This document shows positions 52,362 to 61,653 of a stretch of 64,000 nt of DNA, in pieces. The stretch spans positions 102,372-166,371 of the forward strand of contig JACRDB010000088.1 of assembly GCA_016218725.1 (NCBI GenBank), given 5' to 3'. Numbering within the stretch: position 1 is the stretch's first letter; each line of letters opens with the position of its first letter. Both the position numbers and the translations under genes were made by a program. This stretch comes from Deltaproteobacteria bacterium (GTDB lineage: Bacteria; Myxococcota_A; Polyangia; Polyangiales; Ga0077539). The notes under the pieces are model-generated. The model was not told the DNA's origin, ran no database searches, and saw only the letters and a list, made by a program, of their open reading frames with translations.

Positions 52362-52532
52362 GGGGATGGTCGTAGATGGCGCTCGAACACGCCACCTTCG
52401 GGGATGGCATTCCGTCCCCGCTGGATCGCGGGGCGGCACTTCGCGTCAGGCAATGCATCCTTGTCCCCCTCGGAGCGATTCTGGCACGACACTTCCCGAT
52501 AGTATGTGGCCGATGGTGGATTTCGTCCAACG
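52362..52532. repeat. Intergenic block B, related to block A at 45071-45240
   Basis: Same orientation as block A and about 75% identical. It lies about 110 bp upstream of the beta-helix lipoprotein gene, within the 509-bp gap 52253-52761. The rest of the gap shows no recognisable feature. Confidence 0.7.
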
Positions 52533-52761
52533 ACGTCCGCCGTCCGCCCCTCCCCCAGTACGTGAATCCAACCGCAGCCTCGTCCCGCCGTCAAGCCCCG
52601 CAGGGTAGTCATAGCACCTCGGTGGCGGTCGCCTCCCTCCGCCACGAGTCCGCCACCCGATTCCGCCGTCACCTCCAGGAAATCACTGATGAAACCGGCC
52701 GGGGATGGGTGGCGCTCCTCCATGAGCGGCACGGAAGGCGAACCTACGCCCAAGGACAGCC

Positions 52762-53311
52762 TTGAAGTGCCGAACGGTGGAGAGCACGGTGGTGCTGCTG
52801 ACGGGCTGTGACGCCGCCTGGGAGAGCGAGTACGTGTACCGCACCTCCCCCGAGGACCGGCCCTTCGCGGGCTTGGTCTTCCGCGTGGAGGCCGTCTACC
52901 AGCGCACCCTCGCCGAGCTTCGCGCTCGTGGTCCCTTGTGGCTCGTCTTCGCGCCCCTCACCACCGACGCCACCGAGGAGGCCCTTCGCGGGATCGCCCA
53001 GGAGCTCCGCGGAGCGCTAGACCTGCGCGCCTTCACCGAACTCACCGCCACCATGATTGTGGTCGCCGACGTAGACCACCGCTGCCGTGGACTGCGACAC
53101 TCCCTCGTGGCAGCATCACCCCAAGAGGTCCTCAGGCACAGTCCATTCCTCCAGGAGATCCACGCAAAGGGCGAGGCCAGTGGCGAGGCCAGGGGCGAGG
53201 CCAAGGGAATGGCCGAAGCCCTCCTCGTGGTGCTCACAGCCCGGGGACTCCGCGCCACCGAGGGGCAGGTTACGGCCGTGCTTGCGTGTCGCGACAGCAG
53301 CCCGGACGCGA
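52762..53311 (+). pseudogene. Truncated Rpn/PD-(D/E)XK-type hypothetical gene
   Basis: A fragment of a family common in myxobacteria (hypothetical proteins related to Rpn-type nuclease/transposase proteins). What remains is the middle part ('RTVESTVVLLTGCDAAWESEYVYRTSP' region, 'VFRVEAVYQRTLAELRARGPLW') and the Gly/Glu hinge ('KGEASGEARGEAKGMAEALL'), followed by 'LTARGLRATEGQVTAVLACRD'. The N-terminal nuclease part is missing, the only start is a TTG, and at 53312 the frame runs into a terminator hairpin, so the end is missing too. The same final segment occurs in the fragment at 63204-63533. I read it as a dead copy. Confidence 0.6.
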
Positions 53312-53332
53312 GCACCGATCGGCGATCGGTGC
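53312..53332. terminator. Perfect 9-bp hairpin
   Basis: GCACCGATC-GGC-GATCGGTGC followed by TTCGG. It sits between the truncated gene and the convergent 3' end of the esterase gene (53363), so it could end transcription in both directions. Confidence 0.5.
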
Positions 53333-53362
53333 TTCGGCGCGGCCTCCCCCGCCGTCACCCGC

Positions 53363-55084
53363 TCACCGACGGTGCGTGGACAGGAAGCTCCAGGCGTCCG
53401 TGGCGAAGGTGGACGGCACCACGTGGCCGTCGCCCGGGCGCAGGCGCACGAGGGCCTCGTGGCCCTGCGCCCGGAGGCGCTCTTCGAGGGTGCAGGTGTA
53501 CTCCACGGTGACCAGCGGGTCGTTGGTGCCGTGGGCGAGGTAGCCCGCCAGGGTGGGGCTCCCGGAGGGCACCGGCGCGGGCAGCTCGGGCCCGGTGCAG
53601 TTGCACATGCCCCCCTCGGCGCGCAGCCCCGCGCAGGTGCTGGAGCGCCCCGAGAAATGGCAGCTCTGCGTGGTGGCGCAGCGCACCAGGCCCCCGGAGC
53701 TGGTGGCGAAGGCCGCGACGCGCTCCCGGAGGAGCTCCGCGACGAAGAGCGCGAAGAACCCGCCGTTGGAGTGCCCGATGGCGTACACCCTCGTGGGGTC
53801 GATGTTGTACACCCTGCGGGCCTCCACCAGGATGGCGCGCACGAGCACCAGGTCCTGGTTGCGGTTCAGGTCCAGGTTGGGCGCCGTCTCCCAGAAGGTC
53901 TCGCCCCCCGCCGGGTGGTCGAAGTCCCCGCGGGAGAGGTACCGCGACGAGGGCGCGATCACGATCACCCCGTTGCGGTCCGCCAGCGTGCGGGCGCCGG
54001 ACTCGGACATGATCACCGAGCCGTCGCCGTTGGTGCCGTGGAACGCCAGCACCAGCGCCGGGTTCGTGGGCCTCGTAGCTGGCACCCGCAGCAGCACGCT
54101 CCTGCGCTCCCCGAGCACCGTCAGCGACGCCGAGAACTCCCCCGTCCGTGACGGGAAGCTCCCGCTGTACGACACCGGGTCGTCCGGTGGCGGCGGCGGT
54201 GGAGGTGGCGGCGGCGGTGGCGGCGGCGGTGGCGGCGGTGGTGGCGGTGGCGACGCGCACTGGGACGACGTCCACGCCCAGTTGACGCCCGAGCAGGACG
54301 CCGTGGTCGATCCGCTGCTGGTGCCGGTGGAGCAGCGGTTCGTGGTCAGGCACCACCCACACGAGGCGCGCGCCGCGCAGGTCGCGCACGTCGTGGACGT
54401 CGCGCAAGGGTCCGGTGGAGGCGGCGGTGGTGGCGGTGGAGGCGGCGGCGGCGGCGGCGGTGGCGGTGGTGGCGGCAGCCCCGCGCACATTTCCGTGTGC
54501 CAGACCCAGCGCGCGCCCGAGCAGGCCCCGCTGGTGGGCGCCGTCTCGGTGCCGGAGTAGCAACGGTTGGTGTTGGTGCACCAGCCGCAAGGGGTCCTCA
54601 GGGCACAATCCACGCAGTCGCGCCCGACGGAGCAGGGGTCCGGCGGCGGCGGCGGCGGCGGGGGAGGTGGTGGCGGTGGCGCGGTGTCGCGCACCGAGGT
54701 GTCGGCGCGGGTGGTGACCGTGTCCGACGCGGTGGTGTCCCGAGGCACCGTGCTGTCCGGGCGCACGGCGGTGTCCGGCGGCACCGCGGTGTCCGGTGGG
54801 GTGCTGGTGTCTGGCGGGAGCGCGGTGTCCGCGCCAGGGCCCGTCTCCGCCATGGTGTCCAGGGGCGGTGAGGCGTCGCCGGGGTCCCGGTCCGGTGGCG
54901 TGGCGCTGTCCTGCGCCGCGTCCTGCACGTCCGGGAACGGCGCGCCGGTCTCCTCGCCGCCGTCCGAGAGCGGCTCCAGCGGGAGCATCGCCTCGGACGA
55001 GCACCCCCCCGGGACGACCGCCGCGAGGAAGAGCGCCACCACCACAGGAGAGCCAAGGTGTCGCGGACCGCGATGGTGGAGCAT
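53363..55084 (-). CDS. PSI-domain, poly-Pro, PHB-depolymerase-like esterase lipoprotein
   Basis: A 573-residue lipoprotein (signal ending 'VVPGGC'). After an Asp/Thr/Pro linker come two small Cys-rich PSI-like domains ('CVDCALRTPCGWC' and 'CATCAARASCGWC', each with a following 'TNRC' and 'SGxxW'), each preceded and followed by long poly-proline runs (13 to 22 Pro). The C-terminal ~270 residues are an alpha/beta hydrolase of the PHB depolymerase/feruloyl-esterase type ('LVLAFHGTNGDGS', nucleophile in 'GHSNGG', acidic and His positions in 'HGTNDPLV' and 'GDGHVV'). Probably displayed on the surface and degrading an ester polymer or plant ester. The ATG at 55084 gives the lipoprotein signal. Confidence 0.85.
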   Translation of the reverse strand: MLHHRGPRHLGSPVVVALFLAAVVPGGCSSEAMLPLEPLSDGGEETGAPFPDVQDAAQDSATPPDRDPGDASPPLDTMAETGPGADTALPPDTSTPPDTAVPPDTAVRPDSTVPRDTTASDTVTTRADTSVRDTAPPPPPPPPPPPPPDPCSVGRDCVDCALRTPCGWCTNTNRCYSGTETAPTSGACSGARWVWHTEMCAGLPPPPPPPPPPPPPPPPPPPPPDPCATSTTCATCAARASCGWCLTTNRCSTGTSSGSTTASCSGVNWAWTSSQCASPPPPPPPPPPPPPPPPPPPPPPDDPVSYSGSFPSRTGEFSASLTVLGERRSVLLRVPATRPTNPALVLAFHGTNGDGSVIMSESGARTLADRNGVIVIAPSSRYLSRGDFDHPAGGETFWETAPNLDLNRNQDLVLVRAILVEARRVYNIDPTRVYAIGHSNGGFFALFVAELLRERVAAFATSSGGLVRCATTQSCHFSGRSSTCAGLRAEGGMCNCTGPELPAPVPSGSPTLAGYLAHGTNDPLVTVEYTCTLEERLRAQGHEALVRLRPGDGHVVPSTFATDAWSFLSTHRR

Positions 55085-55119
55085 AAGTCCCTTGTAGTTA
55101 CGCGCTGCGCCCCCCGCGT

Positions 55120-56637
55120 TCAAGGTGCCCTCGCGGCGCACGCGCGTCGCCCCCTCCCGCGTCGACGCCCGAGCAACGCCAGAAACACCCATGAAATCGA
55201 GGACATCCTGGGAGGTGCGGCGTGGCAGCCGCACCCCGCCGACGGCAACGGCGTGGTCCCGCGGGTGTCCGGCGAGGGGGTCTCCTGTGCATCCGTGCGT
55301 GCGCTGTCCGTGGCGCTCGTGTCCTCCGGGGTGAGCACCTCGGCGGCGTCCAGGGAGGGGCGGTCGGTCACCGACAGCTCCATCCGCGGGCGGTCCTCCG
55401 GCGCGCTGTCCACGGGCGGCGCCTCGGGCGCCATGTCCGGGAGGGCGGGCCCGAGGTCGCTCGCGGCGTCCGGGGGCGCCGTGTCCGGCGCGGCGCTGTC
55501 GGGCAGTGCGTCCACGGGCGCGTCCACGCGGGAGGCGTCGGACACGCCGCTGTCCGGTGGGGTCTCGGACAGGATCGCCGGGTGCGTCCGGAGGAAGTCA
55601 CGGATCGCCAGGTACGCGGGCTTGAGCCGGTAGTCCCGCGGGAAGCTACGTTCGCCCCCCATGGAGAGCGGTCTTGTTGGCCGCGCCAGGCCAAAGCCGT
55701 CGATGGGGCACATCGGGTCGTCCACCCCGCAGTCCATCACCTCGTAGAAGAAGGTGTTGGTCCACCAGGCCCGCGGGAGCTGCTCCTCCAGCACTCTCCG
55801 CACGTACACCGCCTGGCGGGCCTCGGCGGCGGGGTCCCCGGGGGCGGCGCGGTAGCCCGTCTCGGTGATCCAGACCTCGCGGGTGAAGCGCCGGGCGTCC
55901 AGCACCTCCCGCAGCGCCGCGCGGGTGATGGGCAGCCTCCGGGTCTCCAGCGCCTGGAGGAAGTTGTCCCCGCTGAAGATCGTGGTGCCGGTCTCCGGCC
56001 AGCCGTTGTAGATGTGGTGCGTAAGAATGTCCCAGGCCGGGGCGCGCACCAGCACCCGATCGAGGAAGGTCTCGTAGCTGCCCACGTGCGCCAGGTCCGG
56101 CCCCAGGACCTTGCAGTCCGCGCACGCCGCTCGCACCGCGCGCTGCCCCGGCAGGGCGATCTTGTCGATCCAGGCGTCCGCGCTCGACTCCCAGAAGCCG
56201 CTCAGGTTCGGCTCGTTCCACAGGCCGTAGTGCGTCACCCCCCGGGGGCGGAAGTGCTCCACCGCCGCGCGCACGAAGGCCTCCCACTCCGCGCTCCCCG
56301 CGGGCTCGTCGTTGCCCTCGTAGGCGTCGCTCCGGGCGCGGGCCACCCGCGGCACCCACAGGGGCGTGTACGCCAGGGTCATGAACACCCGTAGCCCCCG
56401 ACGCCTCGCCCCGTCCACCACGGCGTCCATGGTGGCGAAGGTGTAGCGCCCCGAGGCCGGGTTCAGGTCCAGCCAGTTGCCGTCCACCCGGATCCAGCGC
56501 ACGCCAAGGTCCACGCACTCGTCCAGGAGGTCGCTCCCGGGCACGTGGGTGTTCAGCCCGACGCTGTCCTGGGCGCGCGCCTCGGCGCTCCAGAGCGCGG
56601 CTCCCAAAGCGATTGCGCGCGCCGCCACGCACCTCAC
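55120..56637 (-). CDS. Secreted glycoside hydrolase (TIM-barrel) with MYXO-CTERM tail
   Basis: A 505-residue exported protein. A signal peptide (about 1-21, 'RAIALGAALWSAEARAQ') precedes a (beta/alpha)8-type domain with the acid/base Glu in 'GLWNEPN' and the probable nucleophile Glu in 'WITETGYR', as in clan GH-A families (GH5/GH39-like). An Asp/Pro/Ala linker with many S-x-D-x-AP units follows, and the C-terminus has the order 'AGCGC', hydrophobic 'SWVFLALLG', 'RRRGRGRR', which is the MYXO-CTERM sorting pattern. The start is a GTG overlapping the stop of the DUF4139 gene (GTGA), so they are coupled. The sugar substrate is not known. Confidence 0.85.
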   Translation of the reverse strand: MRCVAARAIALGAALWSAEARAQDSVGLNTHVPGSDLLDECVDLGVRWIRVDGNWLDLNPASGRYTFATMDAVVDGARRRGLRVFMTLAYTPLWVPRVARARSDAYEGNDEPAGSAEWEAFVRAAVEHFRPRGVTHYGLWNEPNLSGFWESSADAWIDKIALPGQRAVRAACADCKVLGPDLAHVGSYETFLDRVLVRAPAWDILTHHIYNGWPETGTTIFSGDNFLQALETRRLPITRAALREVLDARRFTREVWITETGYRAAPGDPAAEARQAVYVRRVLEEQLPRAWWTNTFFYEVMDCGVDDPMCPIDGFGLARPTRPLSMGGERSFPRDYRLKPAYLAIRDFLRTHPAILSETPPDSGVSDASRVDAPVDALPDSAAPDTAPPDAASDLGPALPDMAPEAPPVDSAPEDRPRMELSVTDRPSLDAAEVLTPEDTSATDSARTDAQETPSPDTRGTTPLPSAGCGCHAAPPRMSSISWVFLALLGRRRGRGRRACAARAP

Positions 56638-58196
56638 AGCGGCAGCACCACCCGCGAGGGCGCCTCCAGGCGGTACACCAGGGTCAGCGTCTGGGTCCCC
56701 CGGGGCGCGAGCTCCAGGGACCACCGCACGGCGCCGTCGGCCTCGTCCAGGCGCCCGCCGGAGAGCTCCAGCGCGGTCACCGTCAGGTCCTTGAGTTCGC
56801 TCACGGGCACCCGCTCCACCACCTTGAGGGCCCTGGACGCCCCGCCCAGGTTGGACACATACACCTTCACCGTGCGCGTCTGGCGCTGGTTGCCCCACTC
56901 GGTCTCCCCGCGCGACTCGGTCTGGCGCCGCACGCGTAGCCCGTCCTCGACGCCGAAGCCCAGCTCGAAGGGCTCCCCCGGCGCCACGAAGCCCGTCTGC
57001 CCCAGGCCCACCAGCTCCGTGCCGCGCACCACCCGCACGGGCCCCGCCAGGAGCGGGGTCTTGCCCTTGAGCGTGGCCGTCGCCCGAAGGTGGGGCACCG
57101 CGCCCTTCTCGGGGTACACCACGCAGTCCACGGCGCAGGGGAGGGCGCAGCGGGCCACCTCTACGCGCACGGGCTGCCCGTCGCTCGGGATCGTCGCCGG
57201 GAGCGGGGCCTCGAAGGTCAGGGCCTCGCCGCCGTCCTCGACGCCGGGCATCTCCTCCACGGCGCGGGCCCCGCGGTCAAGCCCCGCCACGGCGATGTGC
57301 TGCTCCCGGGCCTCGACCACCGTGGCGCGGCGCTCGGCCTCGGTCTTCCTGCGCACGCTCAGCACGTCGTCCCGGGTCCTCGGGGCCGACGCCGCCCGCG
57401 CCGGCCTCGCCGTGGAGAAGCGGCAGGTGACCGCCTCCCAGCGCTCGCCGGTGGCCTGCCACGCCGTGGCCCAGGTCACCAGCTCCAGGAGCCCCTCGGG
57501 GCCGGGGGCGTCCCGCTGGAGCCTCCCGAGGTGCTCGGGCCTCCAGAGCGCGCAGGGCGTGCGATACACGAGCTCCAAGGTGAGCTCGCCGCTGTTCGAT
57601 GCCTCGAGCTGGAGCTCCACCCAGGCCTCGGCCCGCTGTTCGAGTAGCGCCCCCTGCTGGTGCCTCAGGGCCGCCAGGGAGACGGCCTCCTGGGCGCGCT
57701 CCAGGGCCTCCTGGGCGGCCTCCATGGCGTCCAGGGCGCCGTCCAGGGCGCCGTCCAGGCGCCCCCGGGCGTTGGTCCAGGCCTCGGCCCCGCCGTGCTC
57801 CGAGAGCCTCGGCACGCGCTGCAGGGCCTCGGTCCAGGTGGCGCACAGGGCCTCCACCCGCCGGGCGCGCGCGCTCGCCCGCTCCAGCGTGGCCAGGGCG
57901 CGGGCCTCGGTGTCCCGGGCCTCGCGCAGGGCGTGCTCCAGCGCGTGGCGCTCGCCCTCGGAGGCCGCGGGCACCGCCCGGAGGCGCCGCAGCACCCGGG
58001 CGGCCAGCACCCGGCCCCCGTCGCCCACCACCGAGGCCACCAGCGACGCATCATCCACGGCCACCCCGACGCCGCCCAGGGACACCCGGCCCACGCCCGC
58101 CGTGGCCGTCACCGTCGCCCGACGGACGACCTCCGCGCGGTCTTCAAAGAAGGTCACCCGCGTCGCCCGCGTCTCCACCAGCGTCGGGTCAGTCAC
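56634..58196 (-). CDS. DUF4139/MuiA-like protein (second copy)
   Basis: A 520-residue protein of the mucoidy-inhibitor-A-like (DUF4139) family. The N-terminal part ('TRVTFFEDRAEVVRRATV') is the DUF4140-like beta strand region, the middle (about 70-185) is a coiled coil, and the C-terminal DUF4139 domain shows 'LVYRTPCALWRPEH', 'FSTARPARA', and 'VKVYVSNLGGASRALKVVERVPVSE'. No signal peptide is visible. Its start overlaps the end of the larger paralogue (8 bp) and its stop overlaps the glycosidase start, so three genes form a minus-strand operon. The biochemical role of the family is unknown. Confidence 0.85.
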   Translation of the reverse strand: MTDPTLVETRATRVTFFEDRAEVVRRATVTATAGVGRVSLGGVGVAVDDASLVASVVGDGGRVLAARVLRRLRAVPAASEGERHALEHALREARDTEARALATLERASARARRVEALCATWTEALQRVPRLSEHGGAEAWTNARGRLDGALDGALDAMEAAQEALERAQEAVSLAALRHQQGALLEQRAEAWVELQLEASNSGELTLELVYRTPCALWRPEHLGRLQRDAPGPEGLLELVTWATAWQATGERWEAVTCRFSTARPARAASAPRTRDDVLSVRRKTEAERRATVVEAREQHIAVAGLDRGARAVEEMPGVEDGGEALTFEAPLPATIPSDGQPVRVEVARCALPCAVDCVVYPEKGAVPHLRATATLKGKTPLLAGPVRVVRGTELVGLGQTGFVAPGEPFELGFGVEDGLRVRRQTESRGETEWGNQRQTRTVKVYVSNLGGASRALKVVERVPVSELKDLTVTALELSGGRLDEADGAVRWSLELAPRGTQTLTLVYRLEAPSRVVLPL

Positions 58197-60345
58197 GGCG
58201 GTTGCCTCCCACGAGCTCGTTCCTGGAAGGGATGGTGACCGTGTAGGTGTACTCCACCCGGGCCTTCGCCCCGGGCGCGACGATCACCCTCCAGCACCGC
58301 CCTCCGCGCAGGGGCTCCCCCCGCTCGGTCTGGGTGTACGGGTCTCCCTCCGGCGCGCTGCGCACGGTCTTGAGCTCCACGGTCTTGTCGTCGCTCACCG
58401 GGACGCGGTCCACCACGTCCACCAGGGCCGCGGTCCCCAGCGCCGAGGACAGCTCGATGGACACCGTGTGCGTGAGCACCGTGTCGCCCTTCAAGAGCCC
58501 CGCGGTGTCCTCGGTCATGGTGACGTTGCGCGCGACCTTGACGCGCTCCTCCACCCCGAGACCCACCTGCGTGGTGCCCCCGCGGTCGATCCGGTCGAGC
58601 TGGTCCACGGCCAGGAGGCTCCCGTCCAGGTAGACCTCCACGGGCCCGGCCAGAAGCGGCGCGTCGAAGGGGTTGCGCAGCTCCAGCTCGCGGTACACCT
58701 CCGGGCGCTCCCGGGGCACCGTGCGCCAGCGCTGCGTCGAGGGGCTCTCGCCCTCGCCGAGGGGCACCCGGTGGAGCCCCCCGTCGGACGGCACGTCACA
58801 TTTCCCTTCGGCCTCGTAGCGGTGATCAAAGAGCCCCCGGGATTGCAAAGGGTCCCGCGCCCGCTCCGGCGCCGAGGCGCCCTCCAACGCGGCCAGGGCC
58901 TGCGCCCGCAGCGCCGCCGAGGCGGTGTCCTCCACGCGCCGCAGGCGCCCCCGGGAGCCCCTCTCCTCGGGCCCCGCGAGGCGCAGACGGTCGTAGTCCT
59001 GCCACCCCTGCGAGGGCTCCAGCGCCCCCGGCTCCGAGGGCTCCTCCGAGGCGCTCGACGGCCCCGGGAGGTAACCCCCGGCGCGCGTCATCCCGCTGGC
59101 GTCCAGCACGCGGCGGCCCTCGTCCCGCTTCGCCTTGGCGCGCGGCGCCATCGGCGCTCCGCCACCGCCGCCACCAAGGAGCCCGCTCAGGAGCCCTCCC
59201 CCCTTGGGGGCCCCCATGCTCAGGGGCGCCACGGGCATCATCAGGTCGTCGTCGAGGTCGTCCCCCAGAGCCCTCTCGTCCGCGGGGGCCTCCTTCGGGG
59301 CCTCGGGCTCCGCGCGCCGGAGCGAGTCCATCGCCTGGAAGCCGCCAGGCCCCGAGGGGGCGGGCCGGGGCCTTGGTTTGGCCAGCGGACGCCCCGGCTC
59401 CTCCAACGAGAGCGCCCCGTGCGGCGGCGGCGCCAGGCCCTTGTCGTACGCCACGAACAGCCGGTCCAGGTCCGCCGGGGGCTCCCTCCAGCCCGAGCGC
59501 GACGGGGGTTGGGCGCGCCCGAGCCGCAGCGACGGGAGCGTGGGGAGCCTCGCGTCAAAGACCATGTCCGCGGTGGAGAGCGCCAGCGCCACGCCGGTCC
59601 AGTCTTCCCCCGAGCGCTGGGCCACCAGGGCCTCGTGGATCCACCGCGCGCGCTTGCCCGCGTCCGACAGGCGCAGCGTATACACCGGCCACCAGCGCGC
59701 CGCGGGCACCGCGTACGTGAGCGACAGCGACGCCACCGCCCCGCTGCCCGCGAGGCGCAGGACCGCTCCCCGCGTCGGGTGCGCCTCGCCCTGCCTCGCG
59801 CGGCTCGTGGCCTGGGCGTCCTCCAGCAGCGCGGCCTCCAGGAGCCGCTCGGTGTCCTCCAGCGCCCGCCGCAGCCCCAAGACCCGCCCGTCCAGGTCGG
59901 ATAGCACGGAATCGGCCACATTGGCCGATTCCAAGGCATCATTGATTCTCGCACCGATGGCCTCGGAGCGCCACCGTGGGGAGAGGGTGAGGCTCTCCAG
60001 GGCGTCCCTGGCGCGGGCGCGGCGGTCGAGTTCGTCCTGGAGGCGCTGGCGGGTGCGCTCCAGGGCGCGCACCCTGGAGACGGTGCTCCCGGGCTCCGGG
60101 GGGCCCTTTGGGAGCTCCAGCACGGCCCGCACGGCCACCAGCGAGCGGGAGGCGCCCTCCGGGAGGGCGGCCCGGAGGCTGCCTGGCTCACAGAGCACGG
60201 TGATCCCGCGCACTTCGAGCTCGACCTCGCCGTCCGGGAGGTCCCGGGGTACCCGGAGGGCGCGGGTGACCAGGGCCCCCCGGGCGTGGACCACGACGCC
60301 GGAGAGGCCGCTCTCGCACACGATCCTCGGGGGCAGGTGGTTCAC
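58189..60345 (-). CDS. DUF4139/MuiA-like protein (first copy, with insert)
   Basis: A 718-residue paralogue of the neighbouring DUF4139 protein: an N-terminal strand region ('GVVVHARGALVTRALRVP'), a coiled coil (about 75-165), then 'LTYAVPAARWWPVYTLRL' and the C-terminal DUF4139 domain ('NPFDAPLLAGPVEVYLDG', 'VDVVDRVPVSDDKTVELK'). Between them lies a Pro/Gly-rich insert of about 200 residues ('LGGGGGGAPMAPRAKAK'), which makes it much longer than the second copy. The start is a GTG with only a weak ribosome site; no signal peptide is seen. It is divergent from the endonuclease/phosphatase gene by 48 bp. Function unknown. Confidence 0.83.
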   Translation of the reverse strand: MNHLPPRIVCESGLSGVVVHARGALVTRALRVPRDLPDGEVELEVRGITVLCEPGSLRAALPEGASRSLVAVRAVLELPKGPPEPGSTVSRVRALERTRQRLQDELDRRARARDALESLTLSPRWRSEAIGARINDALESANVADSVLSDLDGRVLGLRRALEDTERLLEAALLEDAQATSRARQGEAHPTRGAVLRLAGSGAVASLSLTYAVPAARWWPVYTLRLSDAGKRARWIHEALVAQRSGEDWTGVALALSTADMVFDARLPTLPSLRLGRAQPPSRSGWREPPADLDRLFVAYDKGLAPPPHGALSLEEPGRPLAKPRPRPAPSGPGGFQAMDSLRRAEPEAPKEAPADERALGDDLDDDLMMPVAPLSMGAPKGGGLLSGLLGGGGGGAPMAPRAKAKRDEGRRVLDASGMTRAGGYLPGPSSASEEPSEPGALEPSQGWQDYDRLRLAGPEERGSRGRLRRVEDTASAALRAQALAALEGASAPERARDPLQSRGLFDHRYEAEGKCDVPSDGGLHRVPLGEGESPSTQRWRTVPRERPEVYRELELRNPFDAPLLAGPVEVYLDGSLLAVDQLDRIDRGGTTQVGLGVEERVKVARNVTMTEDTAGLLKGDTVLTHTVSIELSSALGTAALVDVVDRVPVSDDKTVELKTVRSAPEGDPYTQTERGEPLRGGRCWRVIVAPGAKARVEYTYTVTIPSRNELVGGNRRD

Positions 60346-60393
60346 GGTGGGTACCTTGCCACAAGAGCCACCGGGCGGGCAGACTGCCGAGCC

Positions 60394-61653
60394 ATGAGAC
60401 GCTCGAAGGTGCTGGGGTTGCTCTTGCTGGTGTGGGGCTGCGGCTCCGGGGACGCGCCCCCGAGGATGCCCATGGACCTCACCGTGGACTCGCTGAACGT
60501 GGCCCTGGCGGGGGCCTTCATCCCCCACGAGGCCCAGCGGCGACCCGCGGTGATGGCCACGCTGGCGGCGATGCCGTCGGACATTGTCTGCGTGCAGGAG
60601 GCGTGGAACCAGGCGGACAAGGAGGCCATCGCCCAGGCCGCGCGCATGCGCTTCCCCCACGCGGTGTACTACCAGCACAACCTGGACACGCCCGAGGAGG
60701 CCATCGAGAGCGACTGCCCGGTGACCCCCGCGGCGACCACGCCCCCGTGCGCGGACCCCACCACGGCGATGCGTCTCAACACCGCGCTCATGTGCCTGGC
60801 GCAGAACTGCTCGACGATGCCCGGGTCGGACCAGGGGCAGACCACGACCACCATGTGCGCGGCGGAGCGGTGCTTCGCGCAGGCCTCGGGGCTCCTGGTG
60901 ACGGGCGGGCCGCAGGGGCAGCGGTGCTACGGGTGCCTGGCGCCCAACCTCCCGACGGAGAGCTTCGCGTCCATCCGCCAGCGGTGCACCACGAGCCTCC
61001 GGGGCGAGACGGCCTTCAACGGCCAGAGCGGGGTGATGATCCTGTCGCGGTATCCGTTGTCCGACCAGGGGCAGTTCGTACTGCCAGGGACCTGGAACCG
61101 CCGGGTGATCATCCGGGCGACGGCCACGCTGCCCAACGGGGCCCGCGTGGCGGTGTACTGCAACCACCTCACGCCCCGCTTCGACAGCGTGACCTTCCCC
61201 TACACGGGGCGCTACGGCTGCGGAGAGGTCACCCCGGACGCCTGGGCCCACGAGCAGCTCATGCAGGCCCGGCACCTGGTGCGGTACGTGAACAGCACCG
61301 CGGGATCCCTCCCGGCGGTGATCCTCGGGGACTTCAACAGCTCCCCCGCGGTCCCCGCGGGCATGGTGGTGGAAGAAGCCCGGGAGACCCACGACGCGCT
61401 CAACATGGCCTTCCCCGAGGCCGTCCCGCCGGGGTACCAGGCGGGCTGCACCTTCTGCCCGGAGAACTCCCTGAACGACATGCGCACCCAGCCCGTCTGG
61501 CTGGACCACATCTACCTCCGGAACATCCCGGTGGCCTCCGTGCGGTCGCTTACACGCACCTACACGCAGCCCATGGTGGACGTGCCGATGGGGATGCGGG
61601 TGCATTTGAGCGATCACTACGGCATTCGCACGGTGGTCAGCGTCGCGCCATGA
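60394..61653 (+). CDS. Endonuclease/exonuclease/phosphatase-family lipoprotein
   Basis: A 419-residue EEP-fold enzyme with a lipoprotein signal ('LLLVWGC', Cys16). The catalytic motifs are E69 in 'CVQEAWN', 'YCNHLTPRF', 'GDFNSSP' and 'LSDHYGI', as in sphingomyelinase/DNase-I-like hydrolases. A Cys-rich insertion (about 110-200, 'CLAQNCSTM', 'CAAERCFAQ', 'CYGCLAP') suggests extracytoplasmic disulfides. The lipid anchor and fold suggest a surface phosphodiesterase (for example sphingomyelinase-like or nuclease), but I cannot tell which. Its TGA overlaps the ATG of the next gene. Confidence 0.85.
   Translation: MRRSKVLGLLLLVWGCGSGDAPPRMPMDLTVDSLNVALAGAFIPHEAQRRPAVMATLAAMPSDIVCVQEAWNQADKEAIAQAARMRFPHAVYYQHNLDTPEEAIESDCPVTPAATTPPCADPTTAMRLNTALMCLAQNCSTMPGSDQGQTTTTMCAAERCFAQASGLLVTGGPQGQRCYGCLAPNLPTESFASIRQRCTTSLRGETAFNGQSGVMILSRYPLSDQGQFVLPGTWNRRVIIRATATLPNGARVAVYCNHLTPRFDSVTFPYTGRYGCGEVTPDAWAHEQLMQARHLVRYVNSTAGSLPAVILGDFNSSPAVPAGMVVEEARETHDALNMAFPEAVPPGYQAGCTFCPENSLNDMRTQPVWLDHIYLRNIPVASVRSLTRTYTQPMVDVPMGMRVHLSDHYGIRTVVSVAP

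Noticed and set aside
49547..52753. Extension of the beta-helix protein to a start at 52753
   Set aside because: The extra 167 residues cross intergenic block B and lack protein-like composition, and they would bury the lipoprotein signal.
52376..52765. Plus-strand 129-aa frame in the gap before the truncated gene
   Set aside because: It mostly reads block B, which recurs elsewhere without this frame; no start site or family pattern.
53553..54560. Plus-strand Gly-rich frame opposite the PSI-esterase gene
   Set aside because: The Gly runs are the complement of poly-proline codons; no start site or domain is present.
59135..60397. Long plus-strand frame opposite the first DUF4139 gene
   Set aside because: It is a shadow in GC-rich DNA; the minus frame has clear family motifs, coiled coil and coupled neighbours.
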